A stretch of DNA of 64,000 bases from Halalkalibacter hemicellulosilyticusJCM 9152. GTDB taxonomy: Bacteria > Bacillota > Bacilli > Bacillales > Bacillaceae_D. This document shows, in pieces, positions 35,192 to 43,817 of this stretch. The first letter of the stretch is position 1, and each line of letters begins with the position of its first letter. Location of the stretch: the NCBI RefSeq assembly GCF_000513115.1, contig NZ_BAUU01000014.1:62001-126000 (forward strand). Reading direction: 5' to 3'. The notes beneath the pieces were generated by a model. That model searched no databases. It was not told where the DNA came from and saw only the letters and a list, made by a program, of their open reading frames with translations. A program made the position numbers and the translations under genes.

Positions 35192-35310
35192 ATGTTCATA
35201 TGCGAACTTTATTAATTCGTATAAATTTATGAAAATTATTGTTGCTGATTCTATCTATTCTCCTATAAACTATAAGTAGGAAATTAGTTTCGGTAAATGG
35301 AGGAATGGAT

Positions 35311-36213
35311 ATGGAAAAGAGCAATATTTTGCTTGAAACAGGAACGAACGAACTAGAAATTATCCTTTTTAAAGTCGGGAAAGGAACATTCGGTATAAAT
35401 GTCCTAAAGGTAAGAGAAATTATAAATCCTTTGCCGATTACAGAGACTCCTAATGAGCATGAGCATGTTGAAGGTGTCATACGGTTACGAGAAGAGGTTA
35501 TTCCTGTAATTGATTTAGCCAAAGTATTAAATGCTCCACCTTCAGAAAATCTAAATGAAGATAAGCTCGTGATTGCTGAGTTAAATCAATTAAAAGTAGC
35601 CTTTCATGTACATAGTGTTTCAAGAATTCATCGTATTTCGTGGGAACAAATTGAGAAGCCAAGTGAATTATCTCAAGGGGTTACGCAAACAATCGGAATC
35701 GTTAAGATGGAAAATGAAATGCCTTTATTACTCGATTTTGAAAAAATTGTAGTTGATATTAATCCAGAATCCGGCTTGAGTGTCGAGCAAGTAAAGTCAA
35801 TGGGGCCGAGAATGCGTTCTCAGAAAAAAATATTAGTTGCTGAAGATTCACCTACTCTTAGAAAATTGTTGCATGACACATTGCATGAAGCCGGTTATGA
35901 CAGTATACAATTTTTTGAAAATGGAAAGATGGCTTGGGAGTATTTAGAGCTGTTAGCAAAAGAAAATAAAAATGATATTGACCGACGAATCCACGCTGTT
36001 ATTACAGATATTGAAATGCCACAAATGGATGGCCACCATTTAACAAAAAGAATTAAAGAAACTCATGCTCTTAAACACTTGCCTATTATTATATTTTCAT
36101 CATTAATTACGAATGATCTTTATCATAAAGGCGAAAGTGTTGGTGCATCTGCACAAATTAGTAAACCAGAGATTGTGAAGTTAGTCGAAACGCTCGACGA
36201 CCTGCTTAATTAA
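35311..36213 (+). CDS. cheV: Chemotaxis adaptor CheV
   Basis: A 300-residue protein that couples chemoreceptors to CheA. Residues 1-150 are a CheW domain (FGINVLKVREIINPLPITET, VEGVIRLREEVIPVIDLAK). A CheY-like receiver follows from about 172 (ILVAEDSPTLRKLL), with the phospho-acceptor Asp in AVITDIEMPQMDG and lysine in ISKPEIV. GGAGG seven bases upstream selects 35311 over the ATG at 35305. It is a lone chemotaxis gene here, as for B. subtilis cheV. Confidence 0.95.
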   Translation: MEKSNILLETGTNELEIILFKVGKGTFGINVLKVREIINPLPITETPNEHEHVEGVIRLREEVIPVIDLAKVLNAPPSENLNEDKLVIAELNQLKVAFHVHSVSRIHRISWEQIEKPSELSQGVTQTIGIVKMENEMPLLLDFEKIVVDINPESGLSVEQVKSMGPRMRSQKKILVAEDSPTLRKLLHDTLHEAGYDSIQFFENGKMAWEYLELLAKENKNDIDRRIHAVITDIEMPQMDGHHLTKRIKETHALKHLPIIIFSSLITNDLYHKGESVGASAQISKPEIVKLVETLDDLLN

Positions 36214-36223
36214 CGTAAATAGG

Positions 36224-36275
36224 AGGTGACTGTAGAAAGGAGAAGCTTTCTTCTGCAGTCACCTTTCATCGTTTT
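36224..36275 (+). terminator. Terminator of cheV
   Basis: AGGTGACTGTAGAAAG (36224-36239) pairs with CTTTCTTCTGCAGTCACCT (36246-36264); a T-rich stretch follows near 36271. Confidence 0.75.
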
Positions 36276-36299
36276 TAGCAACCATACGTTTGGAACGTG

Positions 36300-36413
36300 T
36301 TAGTGAGTTTTTTGGTGTAATGTTTTTAAAATATCTTTTTTTTGTTGTTCATTTATAAGGCCTAGTTTAGTGAATAGATGTGCACAATAAACTGTTTTTT
36401 GTTTTGTGCTCAT
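36300..36413 (-). CDS. Small protein of 37 residues, unknown
   Basis: A short ORF (MSTKQKTVYCAHLFTKLG then LINEQQKKDILKTLHQKTH) with a strong AAGGAG seven bases before its ATG. It is basic, with one cysteine, and has no recognisable family. Its promoter region holds a perfect 13-bp inverted repeat at 36451-36478, shared with the divergent yneR gene, which supports that it is a real, regulated gene. Confidence 0.6.
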   Translation of the reverse strand: MSTKQKTVYCAHLFTKLGLINEQQKKDILKTLHQKTH

Positions 36414-36450
36414 ATTAAAACTCCTTTTTCTTTATAATATGTCCAAAGGA

Positions 36451-36478
36451 AATAAAGTTTCCTTCAGGAAACTTTATT
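36451..36478. promoter_or_regulatory. Palindromic operator between the 37-residue ORF and yneR
   Basis: AATAAAGTTTCCT-TC-AGGAAACTTTATT is a 13-bp perfect inverted repeat with a two-base centre. It is just upstream of the yneR promoter (TAGACA near 36488, TATGAT near 36512) and overlaps the likely promoter of the minus-strand ORF. The TTTCCT..AGGAAA core looks like DtxR/MntR-type metal regulator sites; the regulator is a guess. Confidence 0.6.
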
Positions 36479-36549
36479 AGGCGCTTGATTAGACAAACAA
36501 GAACGATCATTGTTATGATGTATGGAAAGTGAAGTTGGGAGTGAGATCA

Positions 36550-36849
36550 TTGAATATTGAAGTAACGAAACCTGCTATCCAATGGTTTAAGGATGAATTC
36601 GATATAAATAGTGAAGAGCATTCGTTTATCCGTATTTTTGCAAGATATGGAGGATGTGGGTCATTACAGAGTGGTTTTTCGTTAGGGATAAGTAAGGAAA
36701 GTCCAGAGAAGGTAGGAGAAAAAACAGAGGTGGAAGGTATAACATTTTATATCGAAGAGGAAGATCTATGGTATTTTGATGGTCATCATCTTAAGGTGAA
36801 GTATAGTCGGAAAAACGAAGAAATTGAATTTGTGTATGAACAAAAATAA
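36550..36849 (+). CDS. yneR: YneR-like HesB-fold protein
   Basis: A 99-residue protein. NIEVTKPAIQWFKDEFDI, RIFARYGGCGSLQSGFSLGI and EDLWYFDGHHLKVKY match B. subtilis YneR, a member of the HesB/YadR/YfhF group with the A-type Fe-S carrier fold but without its C-terminal cysteine pair. A TTG start at 36550 follows GGGAG with eight bases; an upstream GTG at 36529 is less likely. It belongs with the yneP and yneQ homologues of this region. Function is unknown. Confidence 0.83.
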   Translation: MNIEVTKPAIQWFKDEFDINSEEHSFIRIFARYGGCGSLQSGFSLGISKESPEKVGEKTEVEGITFYIEEEDLWYFDGHHLKVKYSRKNEEIEFVYEQK

Positions 36850-36903
36850 AGAGGCCGGGACGGCTTCTCAGCTTAATGATTTTGCTATGTCCAAGCCTCT
36901 TAA
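36846..36903 (-). repeat. R2 mini-copy
   Basis: Read on the minus strand: AGAGGCTTGGACATAGCAAA, then TTAAGCTGAGAA and GTCCCGGCCTCT. The first part matches the start of the R2 copy at 10821. The ends pair (AGAGGC with GCCTCT, GGAC with GTCC), making a hairpin between the convergent yneR and DUF2642 genes that may stop transcription both ways. Confidence 0.6.
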
Positions 36904-36920
36904 AGTAGTCTGTAGGGCCC

Positions 36921-37157
36921 TTATGAGGGCATTACCCAAACAATTTCTTGGATTCGAACAAAAAACGAAGATTGATTACCAACTTGAATAACAACATGAT
37001 CTGGTTTCACATCTAATAGTGTGCCTCTTAAATTACCGCGAGTCGTTTCAATGACAACGGTAGATTGAACAATTGATTGCAACGTTTGAACGACGAATGG
37101 ATCAACCATAGAAACAAGTTGCGGACGGTTTGCCGATGCAGAAGTAGGATTATTCAT
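36921..37157 (-). CDS. DUF2642 family protein
   Basis: A 78-residue protein. The C-terminal 50 residues (STVVIETTRGNLRGTLLDVK then PDHVVIQ, VRIQEIVWVMP) form a small LSM-like beta barrel called DUF2642, found in Bacillus YuzF and in some spore coat proteins. GGAGG lies before the ATG. It is monocistronic and converges on yneR. Function unknown; a spore-surface role is possible. Confidence 0.78.
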   Translation of the reverse strand: MNNPTSASANRPQLVSMVDPFVVQTLQSIVQSTVVIETTRGNLRGTLLDVKPDHVVIQVGNQSSFFVRIQEIVWVMPS

Positions 37158-37270
37158 AAAAGGGCTCCTCCTTTTTGTTAATATGCACTGTCATCCTATG
37201 CATTCGCCGTGACGTTGGTTAGGCTTAAACCTATAAGTTAGAATAATTTGGTGAGAAAGCAGGAATATTT

Positions 37271-37789
37271 ATGGAGAAAGCGACATTTGCAGGTGGTTGT
37301 TTTTGGTGCATGGTTAAGCCCTTTGATGAGCTTCCAGGCATTATTAGAGTTGAGTCTGGTTATATGGGTGGCGTTGTACAAAATCCAACCTATGAACAAG
37401 TGAAAACAGGGGAAACAGGACATTATGAAGTTGTTCAAATTACGTATGATCCGTCATTGTTTTCTTATGAGCAGTTATTAGGTCTTTACTGGCCACAAAT
37501 TGATCCTACTGATCCTGATGGACAATTTCATGATCGAGGTTCGCAGTATAGAACGGCGATCTTTTATCATACGAATGAGCAAAAGAATTTAGCACAACAA
37601 ACGAAAGAAGAGATTGAGAATAGTGAACGGTTCAACAAACCAATTGTTACACAGATCCTACCAGCTAAAATATTTTATTTAGCAGAAGATATTCATCAAG
37701 GTTTTTATAAGAAAAGACCAGAAGAATATAAGACTGATCGTGAACAGTCAGGTAGGGATTTATTTATAAAGAAAAACTGGGAAAGCTGA
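37271..37789 (+). CDS. msrA: Peptide-methionine (S)-S-oxide reductase MsrA
   Basis: A 172-residue enzyme that repairs oxidised methionine. The catalytic Cys is in AGGCFWCMVKPF near residue 11. SGYMGG, GHYEVVQITYDP, DPTDPDGQFHDRGSQYRTAI and EDIHQGFY are the family blocks. No MsrB domain is fused, and none is adjacent. The ribosome site (AGCAGGAA) is modest. A terminator follows. Confidence 0.95.
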   Translation: MEKATFAGGCFWCMVKPFDELPGIIRVESGYMGGVVQNPTYEQVKTGETGHYEVVQITYDPSLFSYEQLLGLYWPQIDPTDPDGQFHDRGSQYRTAIFYHTNEQKNLAQQTKEEIENSERFNKPIVTQILPAKIFYLAEDIHQGFYKKRPEEYKTDREQSGRDLFIKKNWES

Positions 37790-37796
37790 ACCGAAT

Positions 37797-37846
37797 AAAA
37801 GAGTCGCGGAAAAGACAATGAATCTTTTTCGTGATTTTTTTGTCGT
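37797..37846 (+). terminator. Terminator of msrA
   Basis: TCGCGGAAAAGA pairs with TCTTTTTCGTGA (G-T pairs), followed by seven T. Confidence 0.75.
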
Positions 37847-37972
37847 GAAAATATTGTTGAAGTATATAAAAGATTCTAATATTGTGTGAAAATATGAAAA
37901 AATATGAGAGAAAAACTCACTATTATGAATTATTTCTGATATACTAATACTAAAGAGAGAGGAGTGGATATG

Positions 37973-39139
37973 ATGAAACGAAACTTACACAGAATGCGCA
38001 TCTTTATCATGATATCTTCTCTAACATTGATCGTATGCGCTCTTTCAGTTGTTTTGATTGTTCATTATTGGACCCATACAGAGGCAGGACGAGTACCTCC
38101 GAAAACAGCCGTTGTTTTACAGGCGATTAACGAAAATTTAGTAACAACAGATATGAAAGCGCCTCAGTTTTTAACGTCTTCAGGCTCGGCTCGTTTTACA
38201 CGTGAATACATTGAAATTCCTGTAGGTGATGGCAGTACAATTAAGAGTAAAATGTATCGACCGATAGAAGGTGACTCTCACCCGATTATTCTTTACTATC
38301 ATGGTGGAGCATTTATGGAAGGTTATGGTGATATTGAAACCCATGATAACATTGTTCGAGCTTTGGCAGCTCGAACAAATAGCATTGTGATTGCTGTAGG
38401 ATATCGAGTTGCACCAACCTACCCGTTTCCAACAGCTATTGAAGACAGTTATGACGCTTTAAATTGGGCTCATACGAATGCGTTTTCTATTGGCGGTGAT
38501 CCAAATCATATTTCAGTAGCAGGTGATAGTGCAGGAGGCAATATAGCAACAGTTGTTTCATTGATGTCGCGGGATCGGAATGGACCAGACATACAGTCAC
38601 AGGCATTGTTCTATCCGTTAACTACGTTTCAAGATGTAGATTTTGATTCGCGTTATAAATATGATAGCGGTTACTATTTATTATCAAGAAGTGTTATGTT
38701 AAGAGCGCGTGACACATACACACCTCAAGAATCGTTATGGGGCCATGCATATACTTCTCCACTTGATGCTGATTTGGAAGGGTTGCCTCCAGCGATCATT
38801 ATTACCGCAGAGTTTGACCCTTTGCGTGATGAAGGAGAAGAATACGCAAGAAGGCTTGCTGAGAGTGGCGTACCTGTCGTGAATTATCGTTATAACGGTG
38901 TGATGCATGGCTTTGTTTCATTTTATGAAATCATGTATAGAGGTAATCATGCTTTAGCAGAAGCATCATTATTTCTTAGAACGGCAGATACTTCTACTGA
39001 AAGTATGTATCAATTTCAAGTAGTTGATGGTGCGACAAATACAAGAATTCAATTACGAGAAGAAGCTGAAGCGTATGCGATTGGGACTTTTTTAATCGGC
39101 AAGAAAGCTCTATCTTTGTTCTATAGTATTGTTCAATAA
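37973..39139 (+). CDS. Alpha/beta hydrolase-3 family esterase, membrane anchored
   Basis: A 388-residue esterase of the hormone-sensitive-lipase group. A membrane helix near 10-30 places it at the outer face of the membrane. The oxyanion motif is YYHGGAFMEGYGD, the nucleophile serine is in VAGDSAGGNIA, the acid in ITAEFDPLRDEG and the histidine in GVMHGFVSF. GAGAGGAG stands eight bases before this ATG; the ATG at 37970 is equally near. A hairpin follows that also serves the convergent alpha-galactosidase gene. Confidence 0.88.
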   Translation: MKRNLHRMRIFIMISSLTLIVCALSVVLIVHYWTHTEAGRVPPKTAVVLQAINENLVTTDMKAPQFLTSSGSARFTREYIEIPVGDGSTIKSKMYRPIEGDSHPIILYYHGGAFMEGYGDIETHDNIVRALAARTNSIVIAVGYRVAPTYPFPTAIEDSYDALNWAHTNAFSIGGDPNHISVAGDSAGGNIATVVSLMSRDRNGPDIQSQALFYPLTTFQDVDFDSRYKYDSGYYLLSRSVMLRARDTYTPQESLWGHAYTSPLDADLEGLPPAIIITAEFDPLRDEGEEYARRLAESGVPVVNYRYNGVMHGFVSFYEIMYRGNHALAEASLFLRTADTSTESMYQFQVVDGATNTRIQLREEAEAYAIGTFLIGKKALSLFYSIVQ

Positions 39140-39155
39140 AAAATGTATTCAATCA

Positions 39156-39186
39156 CAGCGACTAAAAATAAAGTCGCTGTGTTTCT
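39156..39186. terminator. Two-way terminator, esterase and alpha-galactosidase
   Basis: CACAGCGACT and AGTCGCTGTG form a 10-bp stem between the convergent genes; T or A runs flank it on both sides. Confidence 0.75.
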
Positions 39187-39192
39187 GCATGT

Positions 39193-41436
39193 TTAATCAC
39201 TAATCGCTTTTAAAACGAATAACTTGGAAGAGAAGTCTCCTTCTTTTTTCTTTGACCAAAACTCATTTGCGCGATCGGTGTAATTCTCTGCAAGTATAAT
39301 ACCGACGTTCATTAATTCATCGCCATAGTGAGTAGTTTGACGTTCTTCAATGACATATTTTTGAGTAGGATCTAGTCCTTTTAATGGAATACGGTAGTAA
39401 TGATCATTTGGTTTAGATAATACTTTGTAATAACCGACAATTGCTTCAGATTGGTCGGCAGCTACAATCATCCAAGAAACTTCATTTGATTCAAATGGAT
39501 TTAATAATCTGAAAAATGTACCAGTGCGAATGAGTTCTCTTTTTTCCTTATAGAAGCTGACTTGTTCTAGAATACGCATCTTTTCGTCTTCATCGATATT
39601 TGTAATATCTAACTCGTAGCCAAAGGTTCCAAAAAAGGCCACATTTGCTCTAGATGCAATAGGAGTGATTCGACCAACTTGGTGGTTAGGAACATCAGAC
39701 ACATGGCTACCAATTGAATTTAATGGATAAACCATTGAACTCCCATATTGTATTTTCAGTCGTTCTACGGCGTCTGTATCATCACTTGCCCACGTCTGTG
39801 GAGCATAGTAAAGCATTCCAGGATCAAAGCGAGCTCCGCCACCAGCGCATGACTCAAATAAAATGTGCGGATATTTTTCAATTAATTGTTCATATAGGTT
39901 ATATACACCCAATATGTAGCGGTGAAAGACTTCTCCTTGCTGATCTACATGAAGATTGTTAGAGTACGGTTCAGTAATATAACGATTCATATCCCATTTT
40001 ATATAACTAATATTTGAGGTTGAAAGGATGTCGTCCATCATTTTAAAAATATAGTCAACCACTTCGGCTCGACCAAAGTCTAATATAAACTGATTTCTTC
40101 CGTGAGAAGCTGTTCGATTAGGTGTTTGAATAACCCATTCAGGGTGCTTCTTAAATATTTCCGTATCTGTACAAACCATTTCTGGTTCAAACCAAAGTCC
40201 AAATTGCATTCCCATGTCTGTTACTTTCTTCGATAATCCTGGAATACCATTTGGAAGCTTCTTTTGGTTGACAAACCAATCGCCAAGTGAGCTCGTGTCA
40301 TCATTCCTCTCACCAAACCAACCATCATCAAGCACAAATAACTCAATGCCAACCTCTTTCGCTGCTTTAGCAATAGTGAGTATTTTCTCTTCATCAAAAT
40401 CAAAGTAAGTTGCCTCCCAATTGTTAATGAGAATAGGTCGGACGCGATCTCGCCAGAAGCCGCGAACGAGTCGTTGACGATATAAATCATGAAATGCTTG
40501 ACTCATGCCATTTACCCCCGTATCACTATATACCATAACGCATTCAGGAGTTTGAAACGATTCGTTAGGCTTTAAATTCCAAGCGAATTGAAACGGATTG
40601 ATCCCCATTGTCACGCGTGTTACTTGATACGTATCTACTTCAACTTGTCCAAGGAAATTTCCGCTATAAACAAGACTAAATCCATATACTTCACCCGTGT
40701 GCTCAGTTGTGTGTGGTCTTTTTAATGCTAAAAAAGGATTATAAATATGACTACTTGCACCACGAGAGCTATAAATGGACTGTATTCCTTTTGTGAGTGG
40801 TTGATTTTCTACGTGGGTTTCCCGTGCCCAAGCCCCCGATAAATACGTCATTTCATAATTGGCATCAGGAAAGTCAATGCTTGTACTCATTGCACGATTT
40901 AACTGAATATTCGTTTGACTTTGATTAACGAATTGTGCATGTCGACAAATAACCGGTCGATTTGTATAAATGGTATAGCTTAATATGAGTGTACATTTTA
41001 AGATGTGATCAAATAACGTGATCTCAAGAGTATCAGCTTCATTGACATCGTCGACATACGTGGAAGGTAAGCCATTTAGTGGCGGTTTCCCTTCAATCAT
41101 TCGATAGCTTTGATAAGTGAAGTTCGTAATAGAACTTCCTATTTCATTTGTGATCATATGAGAAGGGTAACGATAATCAGTCGCTCCATAACTTGGATAT
41201 TCTTGCTTTATATGTTCAAAGGAGGATGTGTGGTCCCCTTCATAAAGGTTGCAGGAAGGTCTTACTTCACGTTCAATGAGATGATCATAAGAATCTCGAT
41301 GTTTAATGGTTTTACCATAGTAAAGGTGCTCTAATTGATGACTTTTCTCTAAAACTCGAAATATATAACTAACTTTATCGTTAAACAAATGAAACTCCAA
41401 GCTTTTCTCGTTTACTTTAATTGTCAAACTCCTCAC
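39193..41436 (-). CDS. Alpha-galactosidase, GH36
   Basis: A 747-residue cytoplasmic glycosidase that releases galactose from raffinose-type sugars or galactomannan oligosaccharides. An N-terminal beta-sandwich leads to the barrel with LFVLDDGWFGERNDD. The nucleophile Asp is in IKWDMNR near residue 480 and the acid/base in QTWASDDTDA near 551. ESCAGGGARFDPGML is also typical. The GTG start at 41436 lies close to a weak site; a TTG nine bases on, after GGTGAGGAG, is an alternative. No transporter or regulator accompanies it. Confidence 0.95.
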   Translation of the reverse strand: MRSLTIKVNEKSLEFHLFNDKVSYIFRVLEKSHQLEHLYYGKTIKHRDSYDHLIEREVRPSCNLYEGDHTSSFEHIKQEYPSYGATDYRYPSHMITNEIGSSITNFTYQSYRMIEGKPPLNGLPSTYVDDVNEADTLEITLFDHILKCTLILSYTIYTNRPVICRHAQFVNQSQTNIQLNRAMSTSIDFPDANYEMTYLSGAWARETHVENQPLTKGIQSIYSSRGASSHIYNPFLALKRPHTTEHTGEVYGFSLVYSGNFLGQVEVDTYQVTRVTMGINPFQFAWNLKPNESFQTPECVMVYSDTGVNGMSQAFHDLYRQRLVRGFWRDRVRPILINNWEATYFDFDEEKILTIAKAAKEVGIELFVLDDGWFGERNDDTSSLGDWFVNQKKLPNGIPGLSKKVTDMGMQFGLWFEPEMVCTDTEIFKKHPEWVIQTPNRTASHGRNQFILDFGRAEVVDYIFKMMDDILSTSNISYIKWDMNRYITEPYSNNLHVDQQGEVFHRYILGVYNLYEQLIEKYPHILFESCAGGGARFDPGMLYYAPQTWASDDTDAVERLKIQYGSSMVYPLNSIGSHVSDVPNHQVGRITPIASRANVAFFGTFGYELDITNIDEDEKMRILEQVSFYKEKRELIRTGTFFRLLNPFESNEVSWMIVAADQSEAIVGYYKVLSKPNDHYYRIPLKGLDPTQKYVIEERQTTHYGDELMNVGIILAENYTDRANEFWSKKKEGDFSSKLFVLKAISD

Positions 41437-41611
41437 CGCCTATTTTTATTAAGTATAATTGCTTCTATTGTAACAATGTCAAACAAATGATTCAATACAT
41501 TTATTAACTAAATTTAACTTAACGTTACCTTTATTTTTAACTAATGTTTTAATGCGCACTCATAAGAGTGTTTTATCATATATAAACAGAAAAGCTAAAG
41601 GAGGGAGCAGG

Positions 41612-41953
41612 ATGTATATGATGTGGATGGATCTTTTTATTATGATATTTGCTACATTTCGAATCACTCGATTAGTTGTAAATGATTCCATTACGTCTTT
41701 TTTACGCAATCCTTTTTTAGAAATTTCATATATGGAAGACGAAAATGGTCAATTATTTGAACAAACTGTTATAAAAGGAAAAGGTATACGGAGATGGATA
41801 GGAGAATTATTAAGTTGCTATTGGTGCTTTGGCATCTGGTGTTCTCTCTTTGTTGTTCTTGTATATGTAAATGTTGATCAAGTTCAGATTGTCTTTCTTA
41901 TTTTTGCAGTGGCAGGAGTCGCATCTTTTATACAGTCAATGGTGTCAGATTAA
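41612..41953 (+). CDS. DUF1360 small membrane protein
   Basis: A 113-residue protein with an N-terminal helix (MDLFIMIFATFRITRLVV), a soluble loop, and the DUF1360 cysteine motif LLSCYWCFGIWCS followed by another helix. Bacillus DUF1360 proteins are often sporulation-associated. AAAGGAGGGAG selects the ATG at 41612; the longer frame starts at 41552 without a ribosome site. It is followed by a 42-residue basic ORF and the spore-surface gene block. Confidence 0.82.
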   Translation: MYMMWMDLFIMIFATFRITRLVVNDSITSFLRNPFLEISYMEDENGQLFEQTVIKGKGIRRWIGELLSCYWCFGIWCSLFVVLVYVNVDQVQIVFLIFAVAGVASFIQSMVSD

Positions 41954-42037
41954 AGATGTTAACTAGTAGACAATTGCCTAAGTCAAAACAATCATTGTAT
42001 GAATAGTATAAATGTGAACAAATAAGGAGGTAATCGT

Positions 42038-42166
42038 GTGAAACAATACAAACCTGTTGTCATTAATCGCGGAAATAAAAAAAAGTCTAGCCATTTAACA
42101 CAGAAGCAAGATGCAACCATACGACCAGTAAAAAGAGCAGGGTGCTGTTTGAAAGCAAAACGATAA
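42038..42166 (+). CDS. Small basic protein with CC motif
   Basis: A 42-residue ORF starting at GTG with a near-perfect AAGGAGG site. It is basic (KQYKPVVINRGNKKKSSHLT) and ends in VKRAGCCLKAKR, with two adjacent cysteines. No family was recognised. It lies 84 bases after the DUF1360 gene and next to the spore-surface genes, so a small coat or crust protein is one possibility. Confidence 0.55.
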   Translation: MKQYKPVVINRGNKKKSSHLTQKQDATIRPVKRAGCCLKAKR

Positions 42167-42171
42167 GTAAA

Positions 42172-42545
42172 GAGGCTGTGGGATATAACAAAAGTTTTTA
42201 GTTGAGAATCCGAACATGTATAAAACGTAACGGATGAAATATGCGTAGACTCTTGCGGGCCTCAAGCAAATGTGAGACCCCGCAATGCTAGAGGGCACCC
42301 AAAAAGTTAAAAACTTAACTTTTTGGGTGCCCCTTAAGCAATGAGAGAAACCGTTGCCTATTTTGGGAAGCTTGATACGAATGGATTTCTCGTATCGAGC
42401 GAGTAACGGGTGTAGAGATTGCTTCTTAAATGAAAGGTATTGTAAAAGCCGATGTACGTTTTCAGTGGCACCTTGCTCCACGAGGAGGCCCAACAGCTTC
42501 CCGCGGAAAGCGTCAGGAGCGGTGAATGTGCTCGGTTTCTCATTT
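42172..42545 (+). repeat. R2 interspersed repeat, longest copy
   Basis: The start (GAGGCTGTGGGATATAACAA) and AGTTGAGAATCCGAACATG match 10817-10870. The hairpin GGGCACCCAAAAAGTT..AACTTTTTGGGTGCCC at 42293-42330 is the core, and AAGCTTGATACGAATGG matches 10990-11010. The tail TTCAGTGGCACCTTGCTCCA and GCTTCCCGCGGAAAGCG are like 13325-13395. The short frames on both strands come from the repeat. The rest up to 42673 holds no gene. Confidence 0.75.
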
Positions 42546-42673
42546 TTTGTCCGAGCCTCTCATTTTGTTGACAAAGTCTTAGCGACGTATATTCAGGAGC
42601 AGGTTTATTTACATAACCGTGATTTGTTCGTATTCTTGTTTATAAAAACTCTTTTTTCTCCGTCTCTTTACTT

Positions 42674-43438
42674 TTACGTTTCTGTCATTTCATCTTCCAA
42701 TTGTGTAATTTCCTCATTAAGGTTTGTTAATTTTTCTTCTAATTGATGAATAAGTAAATTCTTTGAATAGAATTGTTCTTCAAATTGAAAGGTTTCTTCT
42801 AATAGAGAGCGAAAGTAGTTTTCAATATTGTGGATGAATTCTTGTTTTTCCTTGTCGTCAGCCAATGTTTCACTAATCATATCTGATGCTAAAAATGGCT
42901 CTTGCTTCAGCTTTCGTTTTTCAAGGGATTCGATCTTTTCCGTTAATGTTTGGATCTCATTTTGTGACTGTTGTAATTGGGCTGTGAGTCGTTGTATTTC
43001 GCTGTCTTTTTTCACTAATTTGGTTTGAAATTGTTCTTTGTCATTCTCCGATTTTTTTTCCGCTTGTTGTTGTAATTGTTGGATAGCTCTTTCTTGATCA
43101 ACTTCGTATTTCTTTTTAAGTTCATTTAAATTAGTTTCCTTCTCCTCCAATTGCTGTTGTAGATCCATTCTTTCGTCTAATAGTAGTTTTTTTATGTTTT
43201 CGTGTTCATTCGACATACGCATTATCTGTTCTTCTAACTGATTGGCTTTTGTTTCAGATTGACTTTCTAACTCCTTGTGTTCAAGACGCAATTGTTTATT
43301 TTCCTCTTTTAATTCCTTTAGTTGTGCATAATGATAATTATTTTCATATTGTTCAACTTTCTTTTTATATTTGGTTAACTCTGATCGATAATAAATGAGC
43401 TTTTGTTGTAATTGTACGATTGAATCGTTTGTATTCAT
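42674..43438 (-). CDS. Coiled-coil protein in the spore-surface block
   Basis: A 254-residue protein that is almost wholly coiled coil: long Leu/Glu/Gln/Lys heptads from about residue 5 to 165 and again near the C-terminus (LLIHQLEEKLTNLNEEITQL). A short non-coiled part lies around 170-215. There is no signal or membrane segment. GGGAGG lies upstream. It is the last of a minus-strand block with two further unknown genes. A structural or scaffolding role in spore assembly is suggested only by position and by the coiled-coil gene at 45253 with similar layout. Confidence 0.75.
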   Translation of the reverse strand: MNTNDSIVQLQQKLIYYRSELTKYKKKVEQYENNYHYAQLKELKEENKQLRLEHKELESQSETKANQLEEQIMRMSNEHENIKKLLLDERMDLQQQLEEKETNLNELKKKYEVDQERAIQQLQQQAEKKSENDKEQFQTKLVKKDSEIQRLTAQLQQSQNEIQTLTEKIESLEKRKLKQEPFLASDMISETLADDKEKQEFIHNIENYFRSLLEETFQFEEQFYSKNLLIHQLEEKLTNLNEEITQLEDEMTET

Positions 43439-43487
43439 GTTTAAAACCTCCCATCATAAAAGTATGTAACTGTTCAGCTAGAAGTGC

Positions 43488-43802
43488 CTATTTGGCTATT
43501 AATTTTTCTAATTGACTATTAATGAGGTCATATTCTTTCTTTAAGGACGCCACAACCTTTTCATAATGTTCGACAACGTCATCTAACTCTTCCTTCATTT
43601 CAGGTGTTGTTTGAGGTGAGTGATTATTCCTTTGAAGTGACAACGTTAATAGAGTGATAAATTGGTTTAATGTTTTATGGTCCAAATAGACAAAGCTTGA
43701 GCTTGCTAGTTGTTGATCATCTTTTAAAAGCTGTATTTGCCTCGTTAAAATGTGACGTGCTACATATTTCAAATATAGCTCTTGTTTCTGTCCTGTCATC
43801 AT
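43488..43802 (-). CDS. Unknown helical protein, 104 residues
   Basis: A small, mostly helical protein (QELYLKYVARHILTRQIQLL, then FVYLDHKTLNQFITLLTLSL) with a charged C-terminal coil. GAGAGGGGCGATT precedes two ATG codons at 43802 and 43799. It begins 16 bases after the gene upstream ends, so it is co-transcribed. No family could be named. Confidence 0.7.
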   Translation of the reverse strand: MMTGQKQELYLKYVARHILTRQIQLLKDDQQLASSSFVYLDHKTLNQFITLLTLSLQRNNHSPQTTPEMKEELDDVVEHYEKVVASLKKEYDLINSQLEKLIAK

Positions 43803-43817
43803 AATCGCCCCTCTCAA

